From: JACJWR01 sp963842975
GTDB lineage: Bacteria; Actinomycetota; Actinomycetes; S36-B12; UBA10799
Reading direction: 5' to 3'
Assembly (NCBI GenBank): GCA_963842975.1
Contig: CAWJIH010000011.1
Location: 62,001 to 126,000 of the forward strand
DNA: 64,000 nucleotides
A model generated the notes under the pieces. It saw only the letters and a list, made by a program, of their open reading frames with translations, had not been told where the DNA came from and searched no databases. Positions 9,311 to 17,753 of the stretch are shown here, piece by piece. The translations under genes were made by a program, and so were the position numbers. The first letter of the stretch is position 1. Every line of letters starts with the position of its first letter.

Positions 9311-9364
9311 CGTTGGTGTGCCTGGTGATGGTTTCACGTGAAACCATCACCAGGCACACCAACG
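9311..9364. repeat. 54-bp perfect palindrome with parS at its centre
   Basis: The left arm 9311-9337 is the exact reverse complement of 9338-9364, with no loop and no mismatch. The centre is CAC|GTG of a parS-like site. It follows the jag stop by 2 bp. It could act as a terminator and/or a ParB nucleation site; no T-tract follows it. Confidence 0.9.
9330..9345. promoter_or_regulatory. parS site 1
   Basis: GGTTTCACGTGAAACC contains the full 14-bp core GTTTCACGTGAAAC of the bacterial parS consensus. ParB is encoded 1.9 kb downstream. It sits at the centre of the 54-bp palindrome. Confidence 0.9.
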
Positions 9365-9378
9365 TTTCACGTGAAACA
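9363..9378. promoter_or_regulatory. parS site 2
   Basis: CGTTTCACGTGAAACA matches the parS consensus at 15 of 16 positions, with the full core. It starts 33 bp after site 1, about three helical turns, and lies just upstream of the rsmG ribosome site. Confidence 0.9.
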
Positions 9379-9416
9379 TCATCAAATCCACCGATGCGTA
9401 CAGGAGGTGTCAAAAA

Positions 9417-10079
9417 ATGCGCGACCTGAATGTTGACCCGATCTGGATCGGATCGATGGACGAGAAGTTGCGCACGTACCACGACATCCTTGCGACCGAC
9501 GGCGTTGAGCGAGGACTGATCGGCCCGCGGGAGGTACCACGGCTATGGTCACGGCACCTCCGGAATTGTGTGGCAGTTGCCGATCCGTCGTTGGGATTAG
9601 TGCCGCTGAATTCCGCGGTGGTTGATGTCGGGGCAGGTGCCGGCCTTCCTGGCATCGTGTGGGCGATCGCGCGCCCGGATCTGAGCGTCACTTTGGTCGA
9701 ACCACTCCAGCGGCGCAGCATCTTCCTACAAGAGGCCATCCGGCTGACGGGAGTTGGAGATCGTGTGGACGTTGTGACGGGCCGCTCGCAGGACATCGAC
9801 CCGCTCGACGCCGAGGTGGTCACAAGTCGTGCGCTGGCTCCCCTGCCGACGGTAGTCGAATGGTCCCTGCCGCATCTCCGGGTCGGTGGACGGATGTTGG
9901 CCATCAAGGGCGGCAAAGCGGAGGCTGAACTCGAGGCGGCCCGAGCCAGTATTGCTCGATGTGGCGGTCAGGGCGGCGAAGTGATCCGAATCGGTCCAAT
10001 AGGAACGGATGGGCACCCAATGGCAACTGTTGTCTCAGTTCGATCAGGACGACCTGGCGGGGTACAGCGTGGAAACTAG
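9417..10079 (+). CDS. rsmG: 16S rRNA (guanine527-N7)-methyltransferase RsmG
   Basis: SAM-dependent enzyme that makes m7G527 in 16S rRNA; its loss gives low-level streptomycin resistance in several bacteria. The 220 residues contain the SAM-binding loop VVDVGAGAGLPGI, then LVEPLQRRSIFLQ and SRALAPL. The ATG follows a strong AGGAGGTG site at the right spacing. It sits between jag and parA, as in other Actinomycetota. Its last 11 bp overlap a possible small gene. Confidence 0.95.
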   Translation: MRDLNVDPIWIGSMDEKLRTYHDILATDGVERGLIGPREVPRLWSRHLRNCVAVADPSLGLVPLNSAVVDVGAGAGLPGIVWAIARPDLSVTLVEPLQRRSIFLQEAIRLTGVGDRVDVVTGRSQDIDPLDAEVVTSRALAPLPTVVEWSLPHLRVGGRMLAIKGGKAEAELEAARASIARCGGQGGEVIRIGPIGTDGHPMATVVSVRSGRPGGVQRGN

Positions 10080-10287
10080 CGACAAGCATCAAGACACCGG
10101 CGCAGGCCAAGGACTTGGCTGGCCAACTGCGAGCGAACCACAACCCTCCGCTCCGAGCGGCCAGCCTGACTCGCACACCGCTGGCGGCGCGACCCAAGAG
10201 GAGCTTGGGCAAGAGGCGGACACCGCAGGGTTGGGCTGGCCCCTTGGCGCCGGCGGAATGAATCCGAACCCGCGGATCTCGTCATGA
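10069..10287 (+). CDS. Possible small protein with two GLGWP motifs, coupled to parA
   Basis: A 72-residue open frame fills the rsmG-parA gap. Its GTG lies inside the rsmG end and its TGA overlaps the parA ATG (ATGA). The pentapeptide GLGWP occurs twice, at residues 15-19 and 54-58, in an otherwise polar Gly/Pro/Ser-rich sequence that looks disordered. parA itself has no clear ribosome site, which fits coupling to this frame. Alternatively it is a non-coding gap, or a remnant of an N-terminal ParA extension now out of frame. I know no family for it. Confidence 0.4.
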   Translation: METSDKHQDTGAGQGLGWPTASEPQPSAPSGQPDSHTAGGATQEELGQEADTAGLGWPLGAGGMNPNPRISS

Positions 10288-11069
10288 CTCGGATCGTTGC
10301 GGTCGCTAACCAGAAGGGCGGGGTTGGGAAGACCACATCGGCGGTGAACCTGGGTGCGGCTCTGGCCGAAGCCGGTTCCCGTGTCCTCGTGCTGGACCTC
10401 GACCCTCAGGGAAACGCCTCCACCGCGCTTGGCGTAGATCACCGACTTGGGGTGGTCGGTACCTACGAAGTGCTGATCGATGGAACTCCGGTAGCGGACG
10501 CGGTCTACGCGTGTCCGGACCTTGAGGGCGTCGCAGTGATGCCGGCAACTATTGATCTAGCTGGGGCTGAGATCGAACTGGTCTCCACCGTTGCTCGTGA
10601 ATACCGGCTCCAGCGGGCCTTGGAGACCTACATCGAGGCATCAGAGGATCCGCCGGATGTGGTCTTCATCGACTGTCCCCCGAGTCTGGGCCTACTCACC
10701 CTCAATGCTCTCGTTGCAGCAGGGGAGATCCTGATTCCGATCCAGTGCGAGTACTACGCACTGGAGGGTCTCGGTCAGTTACTCAAGACTGTCGAACTGG
10801 TGCGGGCCCACCTCAATCCCCAGGTTGAGGTGTCGGCGATCCTGCTCACCATGAGTGATGCCAGGACTCGACTGTCGGCGCAGGTAGCCGAAGAAGTGCG
10901 TGCCCATTTCGGAGACGCAGTACTCACCACGGCCATTCCCCGGGCAGTCAGGTTGTCGGAGGCCCCAAGCTACGGCCAAACTGCGCTTACCTACGATCCT
11001 TCATCAGTCGGCGCCGAGGCGTATCGGATGGCGGCGCGTGAGTTCATGGAACGAACGCCTGTGGATTAG
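10284..11069 (+). CDS. parA: Chromosome-partitioning ATPase ParA (Soj)
   Basis: Walker-type ATPase that with ParB moves the replicated origins apart. The 261 residues start MTRIVAVANQKGGVGKTTSA, with the deviant Walker A KGGVGKTT, a switch region DLDPQGNASTALG and the FIDCPPSLGLLTLNAL motif. It lacks the long N-terminal extension found in mycobacterial and Streptomyces ParA. No Shine-Dalgarno precedes the ATG, so expression may depend on the overlapping upstream frame. parB starts 142 bp downstream. Confidence 0.95.
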   Translation: MTRIVAVANQKGGVGKTTSAVNLGAALAEAGSRVLVLDLDPQGNASTALGVDHRLGVVGTYEVLIDGTPVADAVYACPDLEGVAVMPATIDLAGAEIELVSTVAREYRLQRALETYIEASEDPPDVVFIDCPPSLGLLTLNALVAAGEILIPIQCEYYALEGLGQLLKTVELVRAHLNPQVEVSAILLTMSDARTRLSAQVAEEVRAHFGDAVLTTAIPRAVRLSEAPSYGQTALTYDPSSVGAEAYRMAAREFMERTPVD

Positions 11070-11211
11070 TTGTGGAAAACGGTGATCAACCCTGATATGA
11101 AACCGTTATCGCCTCAGCTAGAACAGCCGTTACCTCCTGGTTATCCCCAGTCTGGCGAGCCTACTTCGCTCTTCTGTTGTCCGGCCGCATGATTAAGCCA
11201 AGGAGGAACTG

Positions 11212-12207
11212 ATGAGTAGACCTGCACCAGGCCTGGGCCGTGGACTCGGAGCCTTGATTCCCACTGCACCTGCGCCAGAGACGGCGCAGCGCGGCGACTC
11301 ACTGCTGCACCCAGAGGGATCGGAGCCGTCGTCCGACGTTGTCGTGGATATGCGCGACAGAGTGCGTCGCAACGGCAACTCCCCTGGTGATCTTGCAATG
11401 GTTCCTGGCTTGGAACTAAGGGAAGTCAAAGTCTCGAGTATCGAGCCAAATCCGCGCCAGCCACGAACAGTCTTCGATCCTGAGGCGATAGAGGAACTCG
11501 CAGCATCTGTTGCCGAAGTCGGGTTCCTCCAGCCAATAGTGGTGCGGAGATCGCCGAACGGGTACGAAGTTGTGGCCGGCGAACGACGTCTCCGTGCGGC
11601 TCAGCACGCCGGACTCACGACCATCCCGGCTTTGGTCCGCGAAACCGCGGATGACGATCTTCTTCGAGACGCCCTGTTGGAGAACCTTCATCGAGTTCAA
11701 CTCAATCCCTTGGAAGAGGCAGCCGCCTACCAGCAGTTGCTCGAGGACTTCGGGTGTACACAGGACGAGCTGGCCACCCGAGTCGGCAAATCGCGACCGG
11801 CAGTCACCAACTCCATTCGGCTGCTACGGCTTCCGTCAGGAGTGCAACGCCGGGTCGCCGCTGGCGTCTTGAGCGCTGGCCATGCGCGTGCCCTTGTGGG
11901 TTTGGAGGACTCTGAACGTATTGAATCTTTGGCTACGAGAGTGGTTGCTGAAGGTATGAGTGTGAGGGCGCTGGAGGAACTCATCGCGCTCGGCCAGGAC
12001 GACAATTCCGGACGAAAACGTCGACGGAGTCGCAAAAGTGTGTCGCCGCACCTGGCGGTCGAAGAGGATCTGGCGAATCGACTGGACACAAAAGTGAAGA
12101 TCACCGGGACCCCCCGGCGAGGCAAGATTGCCATCGAATACGGGTCACCTGAAGACTTTGAACGGATCATGGCCGCGATCAAGGATCCTAGTACTTGGAG
12201 TGCCTAG
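11212..12207 (+). CDS. parB: Chromosome-partitioning protein ParB
   Basis: CTP-dependent DNA clamp that loads at parS and spreads. The 331 residues begin with the ParA-interacting segment GLGRGLGALIP. The CTP-binding motifs GERRLRAAQHAG and ENLHRVQLNPLEEA follow, then a helix-turn-helix (TRVGKSRPAVTNSIRLLRLP) and the C-terminal dimer domain. A strong AAGGAGGA site precedes the ATG. The 142-bp gap after parA contains one DnaA-box-like TTATCCCCA (11141-11149). Confidence 0.97.
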   Translation: MSRPAPGLGRGLGALIPTAPAPETAQRGDSLLHPEGSEPSSDVVVDMRDRVRRNGNSPGDLAMVPGLELREVKVSSIEPNPRQPRTVFDPEAIEELAASVAEVGFLQPIVVRRSPNGYEVVAGERRLRAAQHAGLTTIPALVRETADDDLLRDALLENLHRVQLNPLEEAAAYQQLLEDFGCTQDELATRVGKSRPAVTNSIRLLRLPSGVQRRVAAGVLSAGHARALVGLEDSERIESLATRVVAEGMSVRALEELIALGQDDNSGRKRRRSRKSVSPHLAVEEDLANRLDTKVKITGTPRRGKIAIEYGSPEDFERIMAAIKDPSTWSA

Positions 12208-12259
12208 ACCGAAGTAGATTGAGCAGCGACCTGGTCCGTAAACGAGCGAAGGACACCTG

Positions 12260-12355
12260 GTGAATAGAGTCTGGAAGTATCTCGCAGCGATCGCAGTCGG
12301 GCTGGGTGTCGGCTTCCTACTGGCCCTTATTCTTCCGAGTCGGAGTCAGAACTAG
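12260..12355 (+). CDS. Putative single-pass membrane microprotein
   Basis: A 31-residue frame (MNRVWKYLAAIAVGLGVGFL then LALILPSRSQN) starts at GTG with an AAGGA ribosome site 6 nt upstream, 52 bp after parB. It consists of one basic cap, one hydrophobic helix and a short polar tail, the shape of many actinobacterial membrane microproteins. Its last 29 bp overlap, tail to tail, the end of the amidase gene on the other strand. No family was recognised. Confidence 0.5.
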   Translation: MNRVWKYLAAIAVGLGVGFLLALILPSRSQN

Positions 12356-13430
12356 GCGAGAAGAAACCCACGGCCGCGGCGGCGACTGCTTCAGCCAGGG
12401 TGTCGCGAAACCGCGGTTGCGACAGTCGCGCCGCGTCACGAGTGTGGGTGAGGTAACCCACCTCGACACGGACGGCTGGCATCTGTGTGGTTCGTAGCAC
12501 GTCCCAGGTCTTTTGGTGGCTCCGGCAGTCCGCCAGGTCTGTTCGAGCCACAATCTCGGCGATCACCAAGTCGGCAAAACTTCGACCTAGTTCCGACTCG
12601 TTATGCGTGCTGCCAAAGTAGTAGGCGGCGACACCATGTGGACGACCCGATGGGCTGCCATCGGCATGCAGCGAAATCATGAGGTCGGCAGCCACCTCGT
12701 TGGCGATCCGGGCGCGGTCAGCTTCGGAAACGGTGTTGTGCAGGAATCGGCTTGGCGGCCTCGTGAGGAGCACCTGTGTACCGATCGCTGCGAGCCGACC
12801 TTCAACGCGGCGAGCGAGATCGTCAGCAATCACGGCTTCGCTCAGACCGTGGCCCTCCACACCTGGATCTGGACCGCCATGGCCGGGATCGAGGACGATC
12901 ACTTTGTCCGCAATGCCAGTGCGATTCGAGGCATGTGCGTGCTCATCCCACAATCGCTCGGGCCGACCCCCCCGAACCGCCCGGGCCAGTCGACGCAGGG
13001 CCACCACAGTGTTCCAGCCGCACGTCCCATCCGTGGGCATGCCCACGTTCCGCTGAAACTCGCGCAAAGCTGCATCGGTCTTCGTACCGAAGATGCCGTC
13101 CACGCGGCCCAGGGTGAAACCAAGGTCGGACAACCGTCGCTGGAGGTCTTGGACATCATCCCCGGAGTGAGGATGGGCGGCCGAAAACCACAGCACACGG
13201 TCCCCTAGTGACCACCGAGCTTCCTCAAGGTGGCGAAAGGTGGTGGGCCCGATGACCCCGTCCACGCTGATTCGCCGCTCCTGCTGGAAGGCCCGGACGG
13301 CCCGGTCCGACTCCGCGTCGAAATCAAAGCCCCCGGATCCGGCGGGCAGGTATCCCAAACGCACAAGGCGGGAACGTACTTCGGCAACGATGGGACCGGT
13401 GTCTCCCAGCGCCACCCGAACATCCATCAC
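12327..13430 (-). CDS. cwlM: N-acetylmuramoyl-L-alanine amidase-like protein, CwlM family
   Basis: Two peptidoglycan-binding domains (about 10-75 and 88-150) precede an Amidase_3 domain (175-360). The gene order trxB-trxA-cwlM is that of mycobacterial Rv3913-Rv3915, where CwlM is an essential activator of MurA and is described as non-enzymatic. Here the zinc and catalytic positions of active amidases look intact: H184 in DPGHGG, E198, H255 in SLHAD and E323 in VEVGYLTH. It may therefore be a working hydrolase, a regulator, or both. The frame starts with GTG directly followed by ATG (13427). No signal peptide is visible, which fits the cytoplasmic CwlM role. Confidence 0.88.
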   Translation of the reverse strand: MMDVRVALGDTGPIVAEVRSRLVRLGYLPAGSGGFDFDAESDRAVRAFQQERRISVDGVIGPTTFRHLEEARWSLGDRVLWFSAAHPHSGDDVQDLQRRLSDLGFTLGRVDGIFGTKTDAALREFQRNVGMPTDGTCGWNTVVALRRLARAVRGGRPERLWDEHAHASNRTGIADKVIVLDPGHGGPDPGVEGHGLSEAVIADDLARRVEGRLAAIGTQVLLTRPPSRFLHNTVSEADRARIANEVAADLMISLHADGSPSGRPHGVAAYYFGSTHNESELGRSFADLVIAEIVARTDLADCRSHQKTWDVLRTTQMPAVRVEVGYLTHTRDAARLSQPRFRDTLAEAVAAAAVGFFSPSSDSDSEE

Positions 13431-13449
13431 TGGGCTGCGTGGGTACTAG

Positions 13450-13773
13450 TCAGGACAGGTACTCGGCAAGGTCGCGAAGCAGTGCCTGCTTGGGCTTCGC
13501 GCCGATGATTTGCTTGACCAGTGCTCCACCGGAGTAGACGTTGAGAGTGGGGATGCTGGTGATTCCTTGGCCAGCAGCGATTACCGGGCTCTCGTCGACG
13601 TTCAGCTTCGCCACGACCAGCGAGTCGTGCTCCGCTGCGATCTCTTCAAGAATCGGAGCAACTTGTTTACACGGTCCGCACCAAGCCGCCCAGAAGTCGA
13701 CAAGTACCGGCTTGTCCGAGTTCAGGACCTTCTCATCGAAGTCCATGTCAGTCACTGTGATGGTGTTGGTCAT
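13450..13773 (-). CDS. trxA: Thioredoxin
   Basis: Small disulfide reductase. The ATG at 13773 (MTNTITVTDMDFDEKVLNSD) has GAGGAG upstream; a longer frame to 13863 has no support. The 107 residues carry the active site WAAWCGPCKQ and the cis-Pro loop ITSIPTLNVY. It lies 41 bp behind trxB, so reductase and thioredoxin are made from one transcript. Confidence 0.97.
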   Translation of the reverse strand: MTNTITVTDMDFDEKVLNSDKPVLVDFWAAWCGPCKQVAPILEEIAAEHDSLVVAKLNVDESPVIAAGQGITSIPTLNVYSGGALVKQIIGAKPKQALLRDLAEYLS

Positions 13774-13814
13774 GCGAAACTCCTCAGGAATGTTGGTGGT
13801 TGTTAGGTTACGGG

Positions 13815-14750
13815 TTACTCGTGATCGGCCAACCAGCGCTCCGCGTCCAGCGCCGCGGAACAACCCGTACCAGCAGCGGTGATTGCCTGACGGTAGGTGT
13901 GGTCGACCACGTCGCCGCAGGCGAACACGCCGGCGACGCTCGTCGCCGTCGAACCGGGTGTGGTGATGACGTACCCCTCATCGTCCACCTCAATCTGACC
14001 GGTGAAGAGTTCAGAACGGGGATCGTGGCCGATTGCGATGAAAAGCCCGGTCGCCGGCAGTGTCGTCTTTTCGCCGGTCTTTCGGTTCTCCAAAACCACG
14101 CCGGTCAGCTTCTCGTCACCGAGTATCTCGCTGACGACGGAGTCCCAGGCCACCTCGATCTTGGGATTGTCCAGGGCGCGAGCAACCATGACCTTGCTTG
14201 CCCGGAACTCGTCGCGCCGGTGCACGATGGTCACCTTTGAGGCGAACCGGGTGAGGAAGGTCGCCTCTTCCATCGCCGAGTCGCCACCCCCCACAACGAT
14301 GATTTCCTGGTCTCGGAAGAAGAAGCCATCACACGTGGCACACCAGGAAACACCGTGGCCGGAGAGGCGTTTTTCGTTCTCCAGGCCAAGCTCACGATAG
14401 CCCGAACCGGTCGCGATGATGATGGACTTGGCGTGGTGTTCGTCACCGGATCCGTCGACCACTCGTTTGACCTCCCCGCTGAGGTCCACCGAGGTTACGT
14501 CGTCGACGATGAATTCGGTGCCGAATCGCTCCGCTTGGGCGCGCATGTTCATCATCAACTCGGGACCCATGATGCCCTCGGGGAATCCCGGGAAGTTTTC
14601 GACTTCGGTGGTGTTCATCAGCGCACCGCCAGCAGTCACCGCACCTTCGAACATCAGCGGCTGGAGTTGGGCTCGGGCGGCATAGACCGCGGCGGTGTAG
14701 CCAGCCGGGCCGGAGCCAATGATGATCACTTCACGGATGTCGGGGGCCAT
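13815..14750 (-). CDS. trxB: Thioredoxin reductase
   Basis: FAD enzyme that passes NADPH electrons to thioredoxin. The ATG at 14750 (MAPDIREVIIIGSGPAGYTA) follows AAGGAG. The 311 residues contain the FAD loop GSGPAG, the redox-active WCATCDGFF, the NADPH loop VVGGGDSAMEEA and the C-terminal FAD motif GVFACGDVVDHTYRQ. It is downstream of sigM and its anti-sigma gene, the mycobacterial arrangement in which SigM-linked control of thiol redox genes is expected. Confidence 0.97.
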   Translation of the reverse strand: MAPDIREVIIIGSGPAGYTAAVYAARAQLQPLMFEGAVTAGGALMNTTEVENFPGFPEGIMGPELMMNMRAQAERFGTEFIVDDVTSVDLSGEVKRVVDGSGDEHHAKSIIIATGSGYRELGLENEKRLSGHGVSWCATCDGFFFRDQEIIVVGGGDSAMEEATFLTRFASKVTIVHRRDEFRASKVMVARALDNPKIEVAWDSVVSEILGDEKLTGVVLENRKTGEKTTLPATGLFIAIGHDPRSELFTGQIEVDDEGYVITTPGSTATSVAGVFACGDVVDHTYRQAITAAGTGCSAALDAERWLADHE

Positions 14751-14812
14751 ACAGATGTGCTCCTTGAATGGGGCGTTGGATACCAGTGATGCCAACGATC
14801 CTAGTGGGAGCA

Positions 14813-15625
14813 CTATTCCTGACGGGTGACCTCTCGTGCCGCCATGTCGGCAACGTCACGATGCCGCACCTGTGGGTCCGTTTTGCTGCACCGAACTCCG
14901 ACCACCACAACATCGGCGGTGCCGTCGTCGGCATCCGTGAGGTAGGCCAACACCGCGACAGGGGAGTCCTGGAATCGAGCGATGTCGAGCAGTGCAAGGT
15001 CTTGCGGGGGGAAACCGATTCCAGCCAAACACGAATCAATCCCCGCGGGAGTAGCTGCGAAAGTGGCACGCAACACCTCTGGCGACGCCACACCGGTGGC
15101 CGACTCCATCACTTGCGGGACTCGCAGCCGAACATTTTGGGCGGTGTACGTCGAACCCGAACTCACAGGCACCACCTTCACTGCATCGGCGGCGAAACTG
15201 TCAGGCGTCTGCTGTTCGGGCTGCACCACGGAACTTGCTTCCGCTGTGATGTTCCCGGGTTGGGAGCCGTCAGGCAAAGCGGAAAGTGCCAGCGCGACGC
15301 CGATCCCGGTCGCGGCCACCCCACCGGCAGCCCACCACCAGCGGCGATTGCTCGTCGCTTGGGAAGCCTCGGCGGCGCTGTCAGGGGTTACAGGGGTTCC
15401 GGGTGCACTGGCCGAAAGGTGGGTGACTTCACTGATGTTGCCACCGGTTCGCGCGCGTGATTCGTCGGCCAACGCAGACAGCACCCGTTGCGAAACATCG
15501 TCCGGGATCGACGCTTCCGGCAAACGACCGAGCAGTTGCCGCACCCATTCGTCGTCTCGATTCGCCTCGGCAGTAGCCGAACCGTCGTCGGACAAGCCAA
15601 TTCGCGGGATCTCTTCATCGTTCAT
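14813..15625 (-). CDS. Putative membrane anti-sigma factor for SigM
   Basis: A 270-residue protein with an N-terminal cytoplasmic part (about 1-92), one membrane helix (RRWWWAAGGVAATGIGVALA, about 93-112) and an extracytoplasmic domain. Its ATG overlaps the sigM stop by 4 bp, and the position equals mycobacterial Rv3912 (RsmA). The N-terminal part has no cysteine, so a zinc-binding anti-sigma motif is absent. The function is inferred from topology and neighbourhood. Confidence 0.7.
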   Translation of the reverse strand: MNDEEIPRIGLSDDGSATAEANRDDEWVRQLLGRLPEASIPDDVSQRVLSALADESRARTGGNISEVTHLSASAPGTPVTPDSAAEASQATSNRRWWWAAGGVAATGIGVALALSALPDGSQPGNITAEASSVVQPEQQTPDSFAADAVKVVPVSSGSTYTAQNVRLRVPQVMESATGVASPEVLRATFAATPAGIDSCLAGIGFPPQDLALLDIARFQDSPVAVLAYLTDADDGTADVVVVGVRCSKTDPQVRHRDVADMAAREVTRQE

Positions 15626-16296
15626 GGATTCTTCTCACCTCCCGGATTCGGAGTGCCCGCGCTGGTCGCTGCGGCAGATTCGCCAGGTTGGTCCGGAGCG
15701 GCCGCCGGAGGTGTGACGCTCGGCTGGGCTTGTGGGTTCCTTGGGCGGTAGTCGGCCAACTGCACCGCCAGTTTGGCTCGGCCCCGAGCACATCGGCTCT
15801 TCACAGTGCCGGACGGAATCGCAAGGATTTCGGCTGCCTGATCCACCCGGTAGCCCTGCACGTCCACGAGCACGATCGCAGCTCGTTGGTCGATCGGCAG
15901 GGTCGCCAGCGCCCGAGACAATTCGACGGCCAGTTCGGAAGCAGCAATCGCATCCCGTGGATCGGCCAGGGTTTCTGGACCGTTCTGTGGATCGGACCCG
16001 GGCAGTGGAACTGTCGGTCGCGCCCGGCGTCTGCGCATCCGATCCAGGCACGCATTCACGACCACGCGATGCAACCAGGTGGTCACAGCGGCTTCGCCGC
16101 GGTAGGACGACGCGCTGCGGAAGGCGGAAATCATGGCGTCTTGCAGCGCGTCGGACGCTTCCTCAGGATCCGATGTGGTGCGCAAGGCCACCGCCCACAG
16201 CCGGTCGCGGTGGCGCCGGAAGAGCTCGGCGAAGGCGTCCGGGTCACCGGCGACGTGGGCCGACATGAGCTCCGAGTCGGTGATGTCATTGGGCAC
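15622..16296 (-). CDS. sigM: ECF RNA polymerase sigma factor, SigM type
   Basis: Alternative sigma factor. I chose GTG at 16296 (VPNDITDSELMSAHVAGD) because GGAGGA lies 9 nt upstream and the sigma-70 region 2 begins soon after; the frame is open to 16590 without support. The 224 residues show region 2 (FAELFRRHRDRLWAVALR, DALQDAMISAFRSA) and region 4 (LPIDQRAAIVLVDVQGY and GTVKSRCARGRAKL). The start overlaps the pseudokinase end by 11 bp and the stop overlaps the anti-sigma gene, so all are coupled. Likely envelope or redox stress regulon. Confidence 0.9.
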   Translation of the reverse strand: MPNDITDSELMSAHVAGDPDAFAELFRRHRDRLWAVALRTTSDPEEASDALQDAMISAFRSASSYRGEAAVTTWLHRVVVNACLDRMRRRRARPTVPLPGSDPQNGPETLADPRDAIAASELAVELSRALATLPIDQRAAIVLVDVQGYRVDQAAEILAIPSGTVKSRCARGRAKLAVQLADYRPRNPQAQPSVTPPAAAPDQPGESAAATSAGTPNPGGEKNP

Positions 16297-17743
16297 GTGC
16301 GGCGTCCTCCGAGTGCCCATAGATCGCGGCGGATCTGATCCCGGCGCGGTAGCCGGTGTCCCAGGAGGAGTCCGATGAGAGCGGCATCTTGCTGATCCAC
16401 ACCAGCAGGGCCCGCGATTCGGCAACTCGGGGGATCCGAACAAACACCGACTGACCAGCGCCTTTGACGTCGGCAACAGGCAGGAAACTCTCCAATGCAC
16501 CCTGTGGGTAGGGTCCAACCGCGATCGTGAAGTCGGTTGAGGTCCCCACCAACTGAAGGTCCACGGCCGTAATCTCCTGGGTTGAGCCAAGGTCGAAGAT
16601 CACACCCACACCGCGTTTGCCCCCGACATCGGAAGTGAAGTAGGACTTCGTCGTCCAGGCCGTGCCGGGATCGGCGTCAACGATGTTCGACAGCAGGTGC
16701 GGGTATTCCAGGCCGTCGCCGTCCGGATCGATTGTGCTCATTCCAACGATCGGCAGGATCTGTTCGTCCGCGTTGATCGGCGGCTCAGCGGCCGGAGTAA
16801 CCGAGGTGATCATGCCGTCATCTGTGTCGAGGACGACCCCGTTACCGGCAAATCCATCGTGTGAGGCCTGTGTGATTCCCACCGTGGTGATGCCCATGAC
16901 CGCCGTGATGGCAGCGGCGGTCATCCCGATTCGAGCAGTCCGACTCCGGGTGTATTGCCGTCGCCTGCGAGTGGCGCCGCGGATCATCAGCGAATCCCGC
17001 ACCGCGGAGAGTTCCGCCATCAGCGACCGGACCGTTGCGGTTCCGGTGGCGGCAGCGGCGAGTCCTCGGCAGACCCAATCATCGAGTTCATGAGGGACGT
17101 CGGCCACCAGACGACTCGGTGGTGGAATCCTGCCGATGGAGGTCGGCGTGGCACCGTCGCCTAAGTCATCTGGCCACGATCCGGTCAAGCACAGGTACAG
17201 CACCCCGACGAATTCTGCTGCGTCTGCGGCTCGCCAGGCCTGCTGGTCGGGTTCCCGGGAATGCATGGCGGCATCAATCTGGTATCCGCGAAGTTTCAGT
17301 TCCCCGGACCCATCGAGGTGCACCACATTCGGCTGCAGCCGGCCGTGGCTCAGTCCTGCGTCAGCAAGGGCCATCAAGCCCTGCCCAACCTCCAGCGCGA
17401 TATCGACCGAAACCGCTGGGCTCAGGGGTTCCTGGGCCAGGTATTTCAGTGTCGGCAGGTCGGTCCATTCCGAGATGATCGCCAGGACCTCACCATCAGC
17501 CACAATGTCGAGCACTGGCAAGAGTGTGCGATGGTGCACGCCAGCCGCTCTGATCGCGGCCGACCGCGCAGCTGGTGCCTGGGGCGAGTTGGAGGCGATC
17601 AAACGGATGCTGACAGGTCGGTGCAGACGTTCGTCTACTCCACGCCAAATCTGCGATGTCGGCCGCACCCGGATGTCGTCGGCCAGCCGGTATCGATCCC
17701 CGAGCAAATCGCCCGCGGAATGCGGAATGGGGCCCGATGGCAT
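16286..17743 (-). CDS. Membrane pseudokinase of the MurJ/MviN system
   Basis: A 485-residue protein with a kinase-like domain (15-260), one membrane helix (IGMTAAAITAVMGITTVGI, about 277-295) and an extracellular beta-rich domain. The catalytic signs are lost: VSIRLI (44-49) has Arg for the VAIK lysine, SHGRLQPN replaces HRD, and LRGY (151-154) replaces DFG. In Mycobacterium tuberculosis the same domains are fused to the C-terminus of MviN/MurJ, where the phosphorylated pseudokinase recruits FhaA. Here the gene is separate and starts 10 bp after the murJ stop. The start lacks a clear ribosome site; an alternative start 75 bp upstream would overlap murJ. Confidence 0.8.
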   Translation of the reverse strand: MPSGPIPHSAGDLLGDRYRLADDIRVRPTSQIWRGVDERLHRPVSIRLIASNSPQAPAARSAAIRAAGVHHRTLLPVLDIVADGEVLAIISEWTDLPTLKYLAQEPLSPAVSVDIALEVGQGLMALADAGLSHGRLQPNVVHLDGSGELKLRGYQIDAAMHSREPDQQAWRAADAAEFVGVLYLCLTGSWPDDLGDGATPTSIGRIPPPSRLVADVPHELDDWVCRGLAAAATGTATVRSLMAELSAVRDSLMIRGATRRRRQYTRSRTARIGMTAAAITAVMGITTVGITQASHDGFAGNGVVLDTDDGMITSVTPAAEPPINADEQILPIVGMSTIDPDGDGLEYPHLLSNIVDADPGTAWTTKSYFTSDVGGKRGVGVIFDLGSTQEITAVDLQLVGTSTDFTIAVGPYPQGALESFLPVADVKGAGQSVFVRIPRVAESRALLVWISKMPLSSDSSWDTGYRAGIRSAAIYGHSEDAARAQ

Positions 17744-17753
17744 AACAACAAGA

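Noticed and set aside
12603..13208. Frames antisense to cwlM
   Set aside because: They are shadows of the amidase reading frame and have no ribosome sites or recognisable products.
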